Source: Paractinoplanes maris
Lineage (GTDB): Bacteria; Actinomycetota; Actinomycetes; Mycobacteriales; Micromonosporaceae
DNA: 64,000 nt
Direction: 5' to 3'
Assembly: GCF_023544465.1 (NCBI RefSeq)
Contig: NZ_JALPVL010000012.1
Span: forward strand, 306,498-370,497
Of this stretch, positions 27,106-36,075 are shown piece after piece (position 1 is the first letter of the stretch; each line of letters begins with the position of its first letter). Under the pieces are notes generated by a model, which saw only the letters and a program-made list of their open reading frames with translations, made no database searches and had not been told where the DNA came from. The translations under genes and the position numbers were made by a program.

Positions 27106-27237
27106 TGCATGGTCGTACAACCGGTCCCGCCCTCCGGTTGGGGGGATGACCTCCGCGACCGGTACGGGTACCGTCGGCCCTCGGATCCACTCGCTACGTC
27201 CGGCAAGTGGGTTCGCTGGGGAGTGAGGTGCACAACG

Positions 27238-27819
27238 ATGCCGTGGTGGTCATGGCGTCCGGGCTCGGCCGCAGGTAACGCGACGGAGGCCGACGACGAT
27301 GCGGCGGCGCACGGCACAGTGCGTGTCGGCGTTCCCGCGCAGCGCGAGCCGAGCCGGCTTCCGGTTCCGGTGGAGTCCACTGCTACCGAGGAGCCCGAGG
27401 TCGTCGCTCCGGTGACGCTCACGCGCATCGGCAAGGCGCTCGATCTGCTCGACATCCGGTTCCTGGCCGACGGCGGCGGGAGCCTCCTGGCGATGTGGGA
27501 GCGGCACGCGGTGCTGTTCACCCTCGAGGGCCCCGACGACGAGATCCTCGTCATGCGGGCCCGCCCGCACTCGACGGTCCCGCCCGACTGGGCCGACCGC
27601 GCCTACCGCGTGGTCAACGAGTGGAACCACACCCGCCGCTTCTGCAAGGCGTATGTGGGCGACCCCACCGAGCGGAACCAACTCCCGATCTATGCCGAGC
27701 TCCAGATCCCCCTGGCCGCCGGCACCCACGACGCCCTGCTGGTCGAGCTGCTCGACTGCGGCGCCGCCGTGGCCACCTCGTTCGTCGACTGGCTGCACGA
27801 CGAGGGCGCGTTGCTCTAA
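27238..27819 (+). CDS. YbjN domain-containing protein
   Basis: A 193-residue protein whose residues ~65-190 match the YbjN/type III chaperone-like fold seen in many actinobacterial pairs: LTRIGKALDLLDIRFLADGGGSLLAMWERHAVLF, the VNEWNHTRRFCKAYV motif and a C-terminal TSFVDWLHDEGALL. Such proteins are thought to bind or stabilise partners; no enzyme activity is known. ATG at 27238 has GAGGTG about 7 nt upstream. The stop overlaps that of the convergent beta-propeller gene in the tetranucleotide CTAA. Confidence 0.85.
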   Translation: MPWWSWRPGSAAGNATEADDDAAAHGTVRVGVPAQREPSRLPVPVESTATEEPEVVAPVTLTRIGKALDLLDIRFLADGGGSLLAMWERHAVLFTLEGPDDEILVMRARPHSTVPPDWADRAYRVVNEWNHTRRFCKAYVGDPTERNQLPIYAELQIPLAAGTHDALLVELLDCGAAVATSFVDWLHDEGALL

Positions 27820-29072
27820 CGGAGCGGGAACATGCCGATCCGCCCGTGGTATTCGCGCCCCAGCTGGTCGGTGTCCGAGCCGACCAGCAGACCCTCCGGC
27901 GTGGCGACGAAGACGCGGACACCCACGCCACGCTTGCGGGTCGGGTTCCACGACAGCGCGCGCCCGGTGCTCGGGCTGACCGCGCCGATGCCCACTCGCG
28001 ACACTGCGCCCGGCCCCGGTCCCTTGGCGTCGGTGCCGTGCGGGTTGTCGAAGTAACGCTGGTGCCCGCCGAGGTAGACCGCGGAGCCGGTCACCGCCAC
28101 CGCGTAGAGCGAGTCCCCGCCGGTCCGCTGCACCCAGGTCGGGTTGTGCCGGCCGGAACCGGCCACCTCGAAGCGGGCCGCCGAGTCGCAGAGCCGGTCC
28201 GGCGAGGACGCGCGCCCGGTCGCGGCGACCACGAAGTACGAGCCGTCGGGCGAGAACTTCACCTGCCGCAGGTAGGTGTCGAAGCCCTTCATGCACTGCG
28301 GCTTGTAGGCGTCGGTGTACCAGCTCGTCAGCAGCGCCGACGGCCCGGCCACGTCGAACATGGCGATCTGGGTGCGGTCGTACCCGCTCGCCCGCAGCAG
28401 CGCCCCGACCGCGACCAGCTTGCGCCCGTCGGGTGAGATGTCGAAGTGCTCGACCCGGGTGCGGGTCAGGCCGGGCGCGCTCAGCTTGGTGTCGAACCCG
28501 GTGTCGACCGCGCCGGTGGTCGCGCTCAGCCGGGCCAGGCCGGCCCGGTTCACCCCGTTGATCGCCTGGAACGTGCCCGACGCGTACAGCCGGGAACCGC
28601 GAGCCTGCAGCGCCCGCACGTCCCCCCACGCGATCCTGGCGCCGAAGGCGCTGACCCGCTGGCCGCCCAGGGTGAGCTTGGTAAGCCCACGCTGGGTGGT
28701 GCCGTTGACCGTCTTGAAGGCGCCACCGGCATAAACCGTGCCGTCGGAGCCGGACGCGAGCGAGTAGACCGCGCCGTCGACCTGCGGGGCGAAGGTGCGC
28801 ACCGCGCCGTCGCGCAGGCCGTACGCGAAGATGTTCTTGCGCGCGAAGGTGGTCCGGCGGCCGGCGTCGGCGACCTTGGTGAAGGCGCCGCCGACGACGA
28901 CGGTGTCGCCGACCACGGCCATCGACCAGACGGTGCCGTCCAGCACGTGCGGCGTGAAGTCGACGGGGTTGGGGGACACCACGGTGGAGTGGGCCATGTC
29001 GGCCGCGGCCGGGTGCGCGCACGCCACGGCGGCGGCAACAACGGTGGCGGCGGCGAGCAGGCGGCGGCGCAT
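27816..29072 (-). CDS. secreted beta-propeller protein
   Basis: A 418-residue exported protein. The signal peptide (LLAAATVVAAAVACAHPAAA, residues ~4-23) is followed by repeated four-strand blades with the recurring pattern V-x-x-GGAF-x-x-V/AGGAFKTVNG and LYASGTFQAING. These resemble delta-60/PQQ-type propellers common in actinobacterial surface proteins. One Cys pair (near PQCMKGF and DRLCDS) may bridge blades. Likely a binding or scaffold protein outside the cell. Enzymatic residues are not evident. Confidence 0.8.
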   Translation of the reverse strand: MRRRLLAAATVVAAAVACAHPAAADMAHSTVVSPNPVDFTPHVLDGTVWSMAVVGDTVVVGGAFTKVADAGRRTTFARKNIFAYGLRDGAVRTFAPQVDGAVYSLASGSDGTVYAGGAFKTVNGTTQRGLTKLTLGGQRVSAFGARIAWGDVRALQARGSRLYASGTFQAINGVNRAGLARLSATTGAVDTGFDTKLSAPGLTRTRVEHFDISPDGRKLVAVGALLRASGYDRTQIAMFDVAGPSALLTSWYTDAYKPQCMKGFDTYLRQVKFSPDGSYFVVAATGRASSPDRLCDSAARFEVAGSGRHNPTWVQRTGGDSLYAVAVTGSAVYLGGHQRYFDNPHGTDAKGPGPGAVSRVGIGAVSPSTGRALSWNPTRKRGVGVRVFVATPEGLLVGSDTDQLGREYHGRIGMFPLR

Positions 29073-29161
29073 GGCGGAGCTCCTGGTCGTTATACCCGAA
29101 TTAACAGGTGATCGGCGGGTTCGTCACCCACTCAACGACCCGGCAGCCGCGCCGGAAACGA

Positions 29162-29563
29162 TCAGGGATTTTCCATCTTGTTGACCATGAAATACGCCGC
29201 CCGCTCCAGGTAGTCCCACAACTGGTCGTGCTGAGGCCGCGGGAGCTCCAGCGAGTCGACCGCGTCGCGCATGTGCTTGAGCCAGGCGTCACGGGCGGCC
29301 ACATCCACCACGAAGGGTGCGTGCCGCATGCGCAGCCGCGGGTGCCCCCGGCTCGACGAATACGTATTCGGACCGCCCCAGTACTGCATCAGGAAGAGCG
29401 CCAGCCGGTCGGCGGCGGGGCCGAGGTCCTCTTCCGGATACATCGGCCGGAGCAGCGGATCGTCGGCGACGCCCTGGTAGAAGCGGTCGACGAGGCGCCG
29501 GAACGTGGGCTCGCCGCCGACGGCGTCGAAGAAGCTGGCTTCTTGGGGGATGGGTGCGCTCAC
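29162..29563 (-). CDS. glbO: group II truncated haemoglobin
   Basis: A 133-residue 2-over-2 globin. Tyr B10 is in DRFYQGVADDPLL (near 27), the CD1 aromatic is in LFLMQYWGGPNTYS, the proximal His F8 is in RLRMRHAPFVVD (near 83), and Trp G8 is in RDAWLKHMRDAV. The pattern matches TrHbO, which binds oxygen and NO with peroxidase-like redox roles. GTG at 29561-29563 is preferred; an extension upstream in frame (to 29770) reads through the neighbouring MFS gene antisense and has no globin similarity. Confidence 0.94.
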   Translation of the reverse strand: MSAPIPQEASFFDAVGGEPTFRRLVDRFYQGVADDPLLRPMYPEEDLGPAADRLALFLMQYWGGPNTYSSSRGHPRLRMRHAPFVVDVAARDAWLKHMRDAVDSLELPRPQHDQLWDYLERAAYFMVNKMENP

Positions 29564-29604
29564 CCGTCCATCCTGCCAGCCGGCGGCCGGGTCGACCGCT
29601 GTGG

Positions 29605-30984
29605 TCAGGGCCGCTCGGGTGTGACGCTGGTCGTCGCCACGGGAGCCCGCAGCGGGGCCGGCGCCGACATCGGCGAAGTGAGCTGACCCTCGATGGCAGC
29701 GGCGAAGGTGCCCGGGCTGGGCCACCGGTAGGCCAGCAGGGCCATCGCGGCCGCGCCCCCGATGCTCCACAGGCCGACCACCATCGGCAGCCAGAATTGG
29801 TCGGCCAGCAGACCGGTGACCATCACCGCGGTGAACTGGCTGAGCTGGAGGCCGGTCTGCATCACGCCGTACGCCCGGGCCCGGTAGCCGTGCGGCAGGA
29901 TCAGCACGAACTTGCCGTTCAGGGTGGGCGCGACGCCGCCCTGGGCGATCCCCGAGAGCGCGACCAGGATGGCGACGATCGGGGCCGGCGGGGCGGTCAG
30001 GGCCGGCACCAGTGCGAGCGCCGACAGCACGGCCAGCGGCCGCACCAGCCGGTCGCGCAGCGCGGGCCCGGCGAGCCGGCTGATCAGCAGGCCGCCGACC
30101 ACGAACCCGATCGGCCCGGCCGCCATGATCAGGCCCTGGTTGAGCCCCCGGGTGGCCTCGTCGGCGCTGCTCTCGGCGGCCCAGGCCGCGGCCAGGCCCT
30201 CGGGCACGACCGCGAACATGGTCAGGACGAACATCATGATCGCGATCGACCGCAGTGTGACCGTGCCGAACACCAGGCGGAAGCCCTCGCCCGACTCGCG
30301 CAGCAGGTGGCGCCGCTCGGCCCGGTCGTGCGCGGGCGGCCGGGGCCGGACGAACGCGACGACCAGGATCGCCGAGACGGCGAAGGTGACCACGTCGATG
30401 AACAGGGCCACCCGCGGGCTGATGGCGGTGGCCAGGGCGGCCCCGGCCAGATAGCCGAAGACCTGGGCCGCCTGCACGCTGGTCGCGTTGGTGGCGACCG
30501 CGATGGGCAGTTTGTCGCGGCCCACCACCAGCGGCTGGAGCGCCGAGCGAGCGGCCTGAGTGGGTGGGGTGCCGAGGCTGGCCAAAAAGATGATCAGCAG
30601 CATGACCGGGATCGGCACGTGCGGGATGAGCAGCAGCGAGATGAGCACCATGCGGTAGACGTCCGCGGTGATCAGGACCCGGCGGTACGGATAGCGCTCG
30701 GCCAGCGCCGCGAGCAGCGTGCCGCCGATCACCCAGGGCAGGAAGGAGACCGCGAAGGCGGCCGCCGAAAGCAGCACGGACTTGCTCTGCTCGTAGACCA
30801 GGACGGTGATGGCGGCCCGTGCGAGGTAGTCACCGACCCAGTTGAAGATCAGCGAGAAGTAGAGCGCCCGGAATTCGCGAATGGCGAACAGGTCACGGAA
30901 AGTGATCCTTTGATCACCCTCCGTAGTCGCAGCGGCATGGCGTGCCGTCCGCGAATCCGGGTCTCCGGACACCAGGTCCTCCAT
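29605..30984 (-). CDS. MFS transporter
   Basis: A 459-residue membrane protein with about 12 hydrophobic segments, beginning after a charged N-terminus at FRDLFAIREFRALYFSLIFNWVGDYLARAAI. A central cytoplasmic loop is visible near residue 215-230 (RPRPPAHDRAERR). The sequence resembles drug/macrolide efflux MFS (MFS_3-like) more than sugar porters. It lies 41 bp downstream of nothing obvious and ends just upstream of glbO on the same strand. Substrate unknown; resistance should not be assumed. Confidence 0.88.
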   Translation of the reverse strand: MEDLVSGDPDSRTARHAAATTEGDQRITFRDLFAIREFRALYFSLIFNWVGDYLARAAITVLVYEQSKSVLLSAAAFAVSFLPWVIGGTLLAALAERYPYRRVLITADVYRMVLISLLLIPHVPIPVMLLIIFLASLGTPPTQAARSALQPLVVGRDKLPIAVATNATSVQAAQVFGYLAGAALATAISPRVALFIDVVTFAVSAILVVAFVRPRPPAHDRAERRHLLRESGEGFRLVFGTVTLRSIAIMMFVLTMFAVVPEGLAAAWAAESSADEATRGLNQGLIMAAGPIGFVVGGLLISRLAGPALRDRLVRPLAVLSALALVPALTAPPAPIVAILVALSGIAQGGVAPTLNGKFVLILPHGYRARAYGVMQTGLQLSQFTAVMVTGLLADQFWLPMVVGLWSIGGAAAMALLAYRWPSPGTFAAAIEGQLTSPMSAPAPLRAPVATTSVTPERP

Positions 30985-31181
30985 CGATGTCGGCGTTCCG
31001 CCGGATCACGGCGGTCACCCGGGCGCGCCCGCGCGGGTTGGCGCCGGACGCGAACGTGATGCCGCATGTGCAGATGCTCAAGCGGATTCTGCCCGATCGT
31101 CCGAGTCGATGCTAGTGCGTACGGGTGATATGTCGGCCGTTCGGCCGAGGCCGGACCTCCCCCGGACGGGCTGATCCGCGC

Positions 31182-32288
31182 TCAGGTCGCTCCGCCCGGC
31201 TGCTCGTCGTCCCGCCCTCCCTGCAGGTAAGGCGGCGGCACGGCGCCCCGCGGCATCAATCGAGAAGCGGCGATGCGTTCGGACAGTCCGGAGGCCTCCA
31301 GCGCCTCGGTGAGGGCCCGCCGGAGCTCCCGCTGGACGGTCACCTGACCGTCGGCCGTGGTCTTGGCGATCGTCCGGATCACCGCCCCGTCGACGGTCAG
31401 CTGCTCGACGCCGACCACGTCCGGCGGCTCCAGGAACTCGGTCTGGTGCTCGGGCTCGTCGGCCACGGCGGCGGACGCCTCGCGCAGCACCGCGATCGCC
31501 TGCTCGGAGTTGACGAAGCCGATCGGGATGTCGATCACCACCATGGCCCAGCCCTGGCTCTTGTTGCCGACCCGGACGATCTCGCCGTTGCGGATGTACC
31601 ACAGCACGCCGCGCGCGTCGCGGATCGTGGTGATGCGCAGGCCCACGGTCTCGACCACACCGGTCGCCTCGCCCACGTCGACCGTGTCGCCGACGCCGTA
31701 CTGGTCCTCGAGCAGCATGAACAGGCCGGCTATCAGATCCTTGACCAGGCTCTGGGCGCCGAAGCCGAGCGCCACGCCGACGATGCCGGCACTGGCCAGC
31801 AGCGGGCCCAGGTTGAAGCCGAGCTCACCGAAGACCAGCAGGGCACCCATGGTGTAGACCACCGCGCTGACGAAGCTGCGCAGCACCGACCCGATCGCCT
31901 CGGCCCGCTGGCGCCGCCGCTCCGGGATGAACTGGCCGTCCTCGGCGGTGGTGGTGGCGACCCGCTCCTTGAGCGGGCGCAGCAGCGCGGGCATCGAGGC
32001 GCGGCTGGTGCTGTGGGTCAGCCGGTCGATCGCCCGGTGCAGCAGCCACCGGATGATCATCGCGACCAGGATGATGCCGAGGATCCGCAGCGGCTTCACG
32101 ATGATCACGTAGCTGCTGTTGGCCAGCCACTGATTGTTCGTCCACTCGTAGACCCGGCTGCACACCACGTCGGTGTTGCAGATCGCCGACACGTCCGGGG
32201 TCGTGAAGATGTCGGTCGACGGGGACGGACTGGGACTGGGGGCTAGGAACAACACGGGTAGCCACCGTACCGGGCGCGGCTGGGTCAC
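31182..32288 (-). CDS. small-conductance mechanosensitive channel (MscS family)
   Basis: A 368-residue inner membrane channel that opens under osmotic down-shock. Membrane segments: YVIIVKPLRILGIILVAMIIRWLL (near 60), SVLRSFVSAVVYTMGALLVF (near 130) and the pore helix LASAGIVGVALGFGAQSLVKDLIAGLFMLLEDQY (near 163), with the typical Gly/Ala packing. The beta domain follows with VGDTVDVGEATGVVETVGLRITTIRD and WYIRNGEI. The GTG start directly abuts GGGAGG, so a start a few codons further in is possible. Confidence 0.93.
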   Translation of the reverse strand: MTQPRPVRWLPVLFLAPSPSPSPSTDIFTTPDVSAICNTDVVCSRVYEWTNNQWLANSSYVIIVKPLRILGIILVAMIIRWLLHRAIDRLTHSTSRASMPALLRPLKERVATTTAEDGQFIPERRRQRAEAIGSVLRSFVSAVVYTMGALLVFGELGFNLGPLLASAGIVGVALGFGAQSLVKDLIAGLFMLLEDQYGVGDTVDVGEATGVVETVGLRITTIRDARGVLWYIRNGEIVRVGNKSQGWAMVVIDIPIGFVNSEQAIAVLREASAAVADEPEHQTEFLEPPDVVGVEQLTVDGAVIRTIAKTTADGQVTVQRELRRALTEALEASGLSERIAASRLMPRGAVPPPYLQGGRDDEQPGGAT

Positions 32289-32466
32289 CTCCCAGGCACC
32301 ACACAGCGCGGTGACCTCAGACGTTTACCGTTCAGCCACGGATTGTGCTCGCAATTTGGTTATTCATCAGGGACTATTGGCCCACGAGGCGTCGTCGCCG
32401 ACGCCCCTACCCAGCTACGGCAATTTCAGGAGCGGTGACTAGCGCTGACACCGGAGGGTGATCGCG

Positions 32467-33015
32467 ATGCCTGACATACGACCTACAGTTGGCTCATCCG
32501 CGTTGGTTCTGAACGCCACCTACGAGCCGCTGTGCGTCGTATCGGTGCGTCGAGCGACCATCCTCGTGCTGACCGCCAAGGCCGAGTGTGTCTCCGACGG
32601 CGAGGGCATCCTGCACAGCGCGCGCACCACCCTCCCGGTCCCGTCCGTGGTCCGCCTGACGAGGTACGTGAAGGTTCCGTACCGGACTCATGTCGGCCTC
32701 TCCCGCCGGGCGATCTTCGCCCGCGACGGCGGCCGCTGCGCCTACTGCCGCGGCTCGGCCGAGACCATCGACCATGTCTTCCCGCGCAGCCGCGGGGGCC
32801 TGCACGCCTGGGACAACGTCGTGGCCGCCTGCGCCAAGTGCAATCACAGCAAGGGCGACAAGACCCCGGCCGAGCTGGGCTGGCGGCTGCACCAGATACC
32901 GGCGGCCCCTCGGGGAGTGGCCTGGCGGGTGCTGGGACACCGCACGCCCGACCCTCGTTGGGCCGACTGGCTCGACCTGCCCGCCTCCCCGGCCGTCACG
33001 GCCGAGGCGGCGTAA
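32467..33015 (+). CDS. HNH endonuclease domain protein
   Basis: A 182-residue protein. The HNH core is RAIFARDGGRCAYC...IDHVFPRSRGG...WDNVVAACAKCNHSKGDKTPAELG, with zinc cysteines CAYC and CAKC and catalytic His in DHVFPRS (near residue 103). The N-terminal ~75 residues are the region seen in the widespread actinobacterial stand-alone HNH proteins (VLNATYEPLCVVSVRRA). ATG at 32467 is favoured over GTG at 32458 because CCGGAGGG lies about 8 nt upstream of the ATG. Role in repair or recombination is assumed, not shown; no phage genes are near. Confidence 0.93.
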   Translation: MPDIRPTVGSSALVLNATYEPLCVVSVRRATILVLTAKAECVSDGEGILHSARTTLPVPSVVRLTRYVKVPYRTHVGLSRRAIFARDGGRCAYCRGSAETIDHVFPRSRGGLHAWDNVVAACAKCNHSKGDKTPAELGWRLHQIPAAPRGVAWRVLGHRTPDPRWADWLDLPASPAVTAEAA

Positions 33016-33025
33016 CTTTTTCCGC

Positions 33026-33850
33026 CTAGGTGTTCTTGCCGGCGACCAGTGAGGCGAAGACGACGATGTTGTCGGAGTAACCCGTGCTGCCACCCACCCA
33101 GCGGCCACCACAGGTCACCAGGCGCAGCGACGGGCGGCTGTAGTCGCCGTAGACCCGCTGCACCGGCAGCTTGCCCTTGTCGAAGTGCTCGACCGAGTTC
33201 ACCTCGAAGACCGCGACCGAGTTGTCGGCCCGGGTGACCTCGATACGCTGCCCCGGCTTGAGCTTGGGCAGGGCATGAAAGACCGACGGACCCGTACGGG
33301 TGTCGGCGTGCCCGACGATCAGGGCCGGCCCGAACTGGCCCGGGGTGGGCCCGCCGTCGAACCAGCCCGCCTCGTTGTGCCGCTTGAGCGGCGGGACGCC
33401 CACCGACCCGTCGGGCGCGCGGCCCACCTCGAGGATCGGCGCCTGCACGTTGATGGCCGGGATGCTCAGCCGTTCCGGCCGGCTGGGTTCGAGCACCGGG
33501 AAGGCCCGCGGCGGCGCCTGGCTCTTCTCCGTCCCGCCGAACAAACCGGTCAGGTCGACGCTGGTCGCCGCCCCGAGCCCCATCGCGACGACGAACAGGC
33601 CGAGGAAGAGCAGCGCGAGCGCGATCATCCCGATCGGCCACGGCTTCTTGCCGCGCATGGGGCGGGGCGGAGTCGCGGGCATCGGGCGCGGGCTGGGCGC
33701 GCGGAAAGCCGGGCGGCCGCGGGTCTGGGGCGGCGCCGGCAGAGGGCCCGTGATGGTGCCGGGCGGGGGAGCGACGATCTGGGCCGGCCGCTTGCGCAGC
33801 ACCGACTCGGGCATGCGGGGCCCGCTCACCGGAGGCTGTCGGGTGGCCAC
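33026..33850 (-). CDS. class F-type sortase
   Basis: A 274-residue membrane-anchored transpeptidase. A long Pro-rich cytosolic N-terminus (residues ~1-70) precedes one transmembrane helix (PIGMIALALLFLGLFVVAMGLGA). The catalytic domain has RLSIPAINVQAPI, the His motif LIVGHADTRTGPSVF, the nucleophile Cys in LRLVTCGGRW and an Arg following. The arrangement is that of actinobacterial sortases of class E/F. It lies 7 bp after a secreted protein gene with a C-terminal membrane helix, probably a partner or substrate. Confidence 0.92.
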   Translation of the reverse strand: MATRQPPVSGPRMPESVLRKRPAQIVAPPPGTITGPLPAPPQTRGRPAFRAPSPRPMPATPPRPMRGKKPWPIGMIALALLFLGLFVVAMGLGAATSVDLTGLFGGTEKSQAPPRAFPVLEPSRPERLSIPAINVQAPILEVGRAPDGSVGVPPLKRHNEAGWFDGGPTPGQFGPALIVGHADTRTGPSVFHALPKLKPGQRIEVTRADNSVAVFEVNSVEHFDKGKLPVQRVYGDYSRPSLRLVTCGGRWVGGSTGYSDNIVVFASLVAGKNT

Positions 33851-33857
33851 GCGCGCC

Positions 33858-34364
33858 TCAGCCGAACCGCCGGCGGCGCAGCGCGACCACGCCGAGGCCG
33901 ATGGCAGCCGCTATGACGGCGAGGCCGCTGCCGATGAGCAGGGGCGCGTTGCGCCCCGGGGCGGTGCCACCCGCCCCCGTGGCCGGGCCCCGGGCCGGCT
34001 GCACCTTGGCCACCACGTGCAGGGTGGCCGAGGCGGCGGCGCCGTCGGGGCACCGCAGGTCGATCCGGTAGTCGCCCGGACGGGTGCCGGAGGGCACCCG
34101 GGCGGTCGCGGTCAGGAACCCGAACCGGGGCGCCACGGTGACCGTGCCGAACAGCCCGGAGGAGACGGTCGCCGCCTTGAGATTGTCATCACAGGAGGCG
34201 CGGAGCCCGAGATCGTCACCGGCCGGCACCGTGCTCGGGCTGAGCTCGAGGAAGACGGCCGCCCGGGCGGCTGCCGCCGCCGGGTCGGCCGGCAGCACCG
34301 GGACGAACAGGACAGGTAGGCCCAGAACGAGCGCCGCCAGGGCGGCGGGGACGGACAAGCGCAT
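33858..34364 (-). CDS. secreted, C-terminally anchored protein (sortase partner candidate)
   Basis: A 168-residue protein with a signal peptide (VPAALAALVLGLPVLFVPVLPADPAAAAA, residues ~4-32). An immunoglobulin-like/Big-type beta domain follows (LELSPSTVPAGDDLGLRASC, RPGDYRIDLRC), with two cysteines likely bridged. After a Gly/Pro linker comes a C-terminal helix (PLLIGSGLAVIAAAIGLGVVAL) and a basic RRRRFG tail. That tripartite end is the layout of sortase substrates, but no LPxTG-like motif is recognisable before the helix. It is upstream of, and probably co-transcribed with, the sortase. Confidence 0.8.
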   Translation of the reverse strand: MRLSVPAALAALVLGLPVLFVPVLPADPAAAAARAAVFLELSPSTVPAGDDLGLRASCDDNLKAATVSSGLFGTVTVAPRFGFLTATARVPSGTRPGDYRIDLRCPDGAAASATLHVVAKVQPARGPATGAGGTAPGRNAPLLIGSGLAVIAAAIGLGVVALRRRRFG

Positions 34365-34514
34365 CGATTCCCCCTCCTGCCGTTCGAGGGCGCATGGACA
34401 CGAACGGCGCGTGAGGGTGATTTTCGCACCCCGCGGCCGATTCCGCGTAGATCCCGACGGCGTGAGAAACGGGTTCCAGACCCGGCGACTCGTGATGCCC
34501 CGCGCTCCGCTACC

Positions 34515-34901
34515 GTGACGGGTGTTCGTGTCATCAGGGAATACAGGCGCCTGGGGGCGTTGAGGTTGTCGATTTCAAGTACCGTTCTGATCTATTTGAT
34601 CATTCCGGCGGCCGTGATCGCGCTGGTGGCCTCGCTCGTCCTGGCGGGCAGCCGCAGCGAGAAGCCCGACCGTCGCTACCGGCCTGGCCGTCCGTACACC
34701 TTCCAGCCGATCTGGTTCCTGGCGTCGCCGGAGCAGGTCACCGGTCACGACCAGGCGGCGCTGACCGGCCCCGGGCACGGCCAGGCGGCCCTGTCCGGCC
34801 CCGGGCACGGCCAGGCGGCCCTGTCCGGTTCCGTGCTGGAGGACAGCAGCGGCGCCCGGGTCAAGACCGGTCCGACAGGAGGCGCAAGTGACAGCTGGTG
34901 A
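34515..34901 (+). CDS. small membrane protein upstream of DUF5130 gene
   Basis: A 128-residue protein with one membrane helix (VLIYLIIPAAVIALVASLVLAG) and a conserved-looking YRPGRPYTFQPIWFLASPE segment. The helix is followed by three copies of a 10-residue repeat (TGHDQAAL, TGPGHGQAAL, SGPGHGQAAL). Its end overlaps the start of the DUF5130 gene, so the two probably act together. The start is uncertain: TTG at 34566 would begin directly at SISSTVLIYL, which looks like a more natural N-terminus than the GTG at 34515. Confidence 0.75.
   Translation: MTGVRVIREYRRLGALRLSISSTVLIYLIIPAAVIALVASLVLAGSRSEKPDRRYRPGRPYTFQPIWFLASPEQVTGHDQAALTGPGHGQAALSGPGHGQAALSGSVLEDSSGARVKTGPTGGASDSW
34741..34830 (+). 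repeat. 30-bp tandem repeat
   Basis: About three copies of a 30-bp unit (GGCCCCGGGCACGGCCAGGC plus GGCCCTGTCC), the last two nearly identical. They are in frame with the small membrane protein gene. Confidence 0.85.
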
Positions 34902-35346
34902 CCTGGCCGCTCAGGGTGGGCAGGATCAACCCCTGACCGAGCTCGACCACCCGGGCGGCGACACCATCGTGGCCCACAACCACGCTGCCGACGGGCCCTT
35001 CACCACCCGGCAGCTGCTGCGGCTCGACCACGCGCTGCGGGTCGCCAACGACGAGACGGGCCTGACCTTCAGCGTCTATCTCGGCGACTTCGAGACGCCG
35101 TCCCGCGAGTTCGCCGAGAAACTGCACCGGCAGGTCGAGCAGGCCGACCGGGCGGTGCTCGTCGCGGTCTCGCCCAACCAGCGCAAGCTCGAGATCGTCA
35201 CCGGCAATGAGGCGCGCAAGCGCATCTCCGACCGGGACGCGAAACTGGCCGGGCTCTCGATGGCGGCCGCGTTCGCGGGCGGCGACCTGGCCGGCGGCGT
35301 GGTCGCCGGTCTCGACCAGCTGGCCACCCACGCCGGTCGCTCGTAG
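34888..35346 (+). CDS. DUF5130/TPM-domain-like protein
   Basis: A 152-residue soluble protein. The domain runs from FTTRQLLRLDHALRVANDETGLTFSVYLGDF to VAVSPNQRKLEIVTGNEARKRISD and ends with SMAAAFAGGDLAGGVVAGLDQLA. This is the layout of the actinobacterial DUF5130 family, related to TPM/Psb32 phosphatase-like domains; no function is established. It starts 14 bp inside the preceding small membrane gene, and is followed by an intrinsic terminator. Confidence 0.85.
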   Translation: MTAGDLAAQGGQDQPLTELDHPGGDTIVAHNHAADGPFTTRQLLRLDHALRVANDETGLTFSVYLGDFETPSREFAEKLHRQVEQADRAVLVAVSPNQRKLEIVTGNEARKRISDRDAKLAGLSMAAAFAGGDLAGGVVAGLDQLATHAGRS

Positions 35347-35361
35347 TCAGATCTAGGACAG

Positions 35362-35397
35362 AGCCCTCGCCCCGCTGCTGGTGGGACGGGGGCTTTT
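35362..35397 (+). terminator. intrinsic terminator after DUF5130 gene
   Basis: AGCCCTCGCCCC (35362-35373) pairs with GGGACGGGGGCT (35383-35394) with one mismatch, followed by TTTT. Ends the two-gene unit 16 bp after its stop. Confidence 0.85.
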
Positions 35398-35484
35398 GTC
35401 GTTGTGCGCGGCCGGAAACCGGGCGGTAACAAATCCGTGCAGGTAATCTGGTCACTCCGCGCGACGGAGGTGGTCCGGTTGGTG

Positions 35485-36075
35485 ATGACCAGCCCAACGA
35501 TGACGAGCAGCCCGGCGGTGAGCAGCCCGGCGGTGAGCAGCCCGGCCCGGTGGTCGGCGCCGGACGGCCGATGGACCGAGCCCGATCTGCACCTCTTCCC
35601 GCAGGACGGTCACCGCTACGAGATCGTCGACGGCAGCCTGCACGTGGCGCCGCCCGAGCCCGAGTCGCACGAGGCGCTCGTCCGCGCGGTCGTGACCACG
35701 CTGCGCGCGGCCGCACCGCCCGGCTGGTGGGTCTGCGACCGGCTCGGCATCGAGATCGGCGACAGCAATCTGGTGCCCGACGTGACCGTGCTGCGCCCGC
35801 GCTCGTCCGGGGCGGTCTGGTGCGACCCGGCCGACGTGGCCCTGGTCGTCGAGGTCGAGACGACTGCCACCCGGCGCTTCGACCGCCTGCTCAAGCCCTC
35901 GCTCTACGCCGAGGCCGGCATCCCGTCGTTCTGGCGGGTGGAGCCCGGCCCGCTGCTGCGCACGTACGAGCTGGGCGCCGCCCGCTATCGGGCCGGGAAA
36001 AGCATCGAGGGCGCCGAGCCGATCAAGCTCGACGCCCCCTATCCCGTCCGGATCGCTCCGACGGCCTGGATCTAG
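35485..36075 (+). CDS. Uma2 family (DUF820) putative nuclease
   Basis: A 196-residue protein of the PD-(D/E)XK-like Uma2 family. The core has GHRYEIVDGSLHVAPPE, the metal-binding Asp in SNLVPDVTVLRP, VALVVEVETTATRRFDRLLKPSLYAEAGIPSFWRVE (E-x-E and K), consistent with a nuclease fold. The true role of these abundant proteins is unknown. ATG at 35485 is chosen, with GGAGG 14 nt upstream, but TTG 35479 or GTG 35482 could serve. Residues 5-20 are a 15-bp repeat (SSPAVSSPAVSSPA). The stop overlaps that of pepN. Confidence 0.88.
   Translation: MTSPTMTSSPAVSSPAVSSPARWSAPDGRWTEPDLHLFPQDGHRYEIVDGSLHVAPPEPESHEALVRAVVTTLRAAAPPGWWVCDRLGIEIGDSNLVPDVTVLRPRSSGAVWCDPADVALVVEVETTATRRFDRLLKPSLYAEAGIPSFWRVEPGPLLRTYELGAARYRAGKSIEGAEPIKLDAPYPVRIAPTAWI

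Noticed and set aside
32467..33015. HNH gene as part of a homing or phage element
   Set aside because: Stand-alone HNH proteins with this N-terminus are common actinobacterial chromosomal genes; no intron, intein or phage gene is near.
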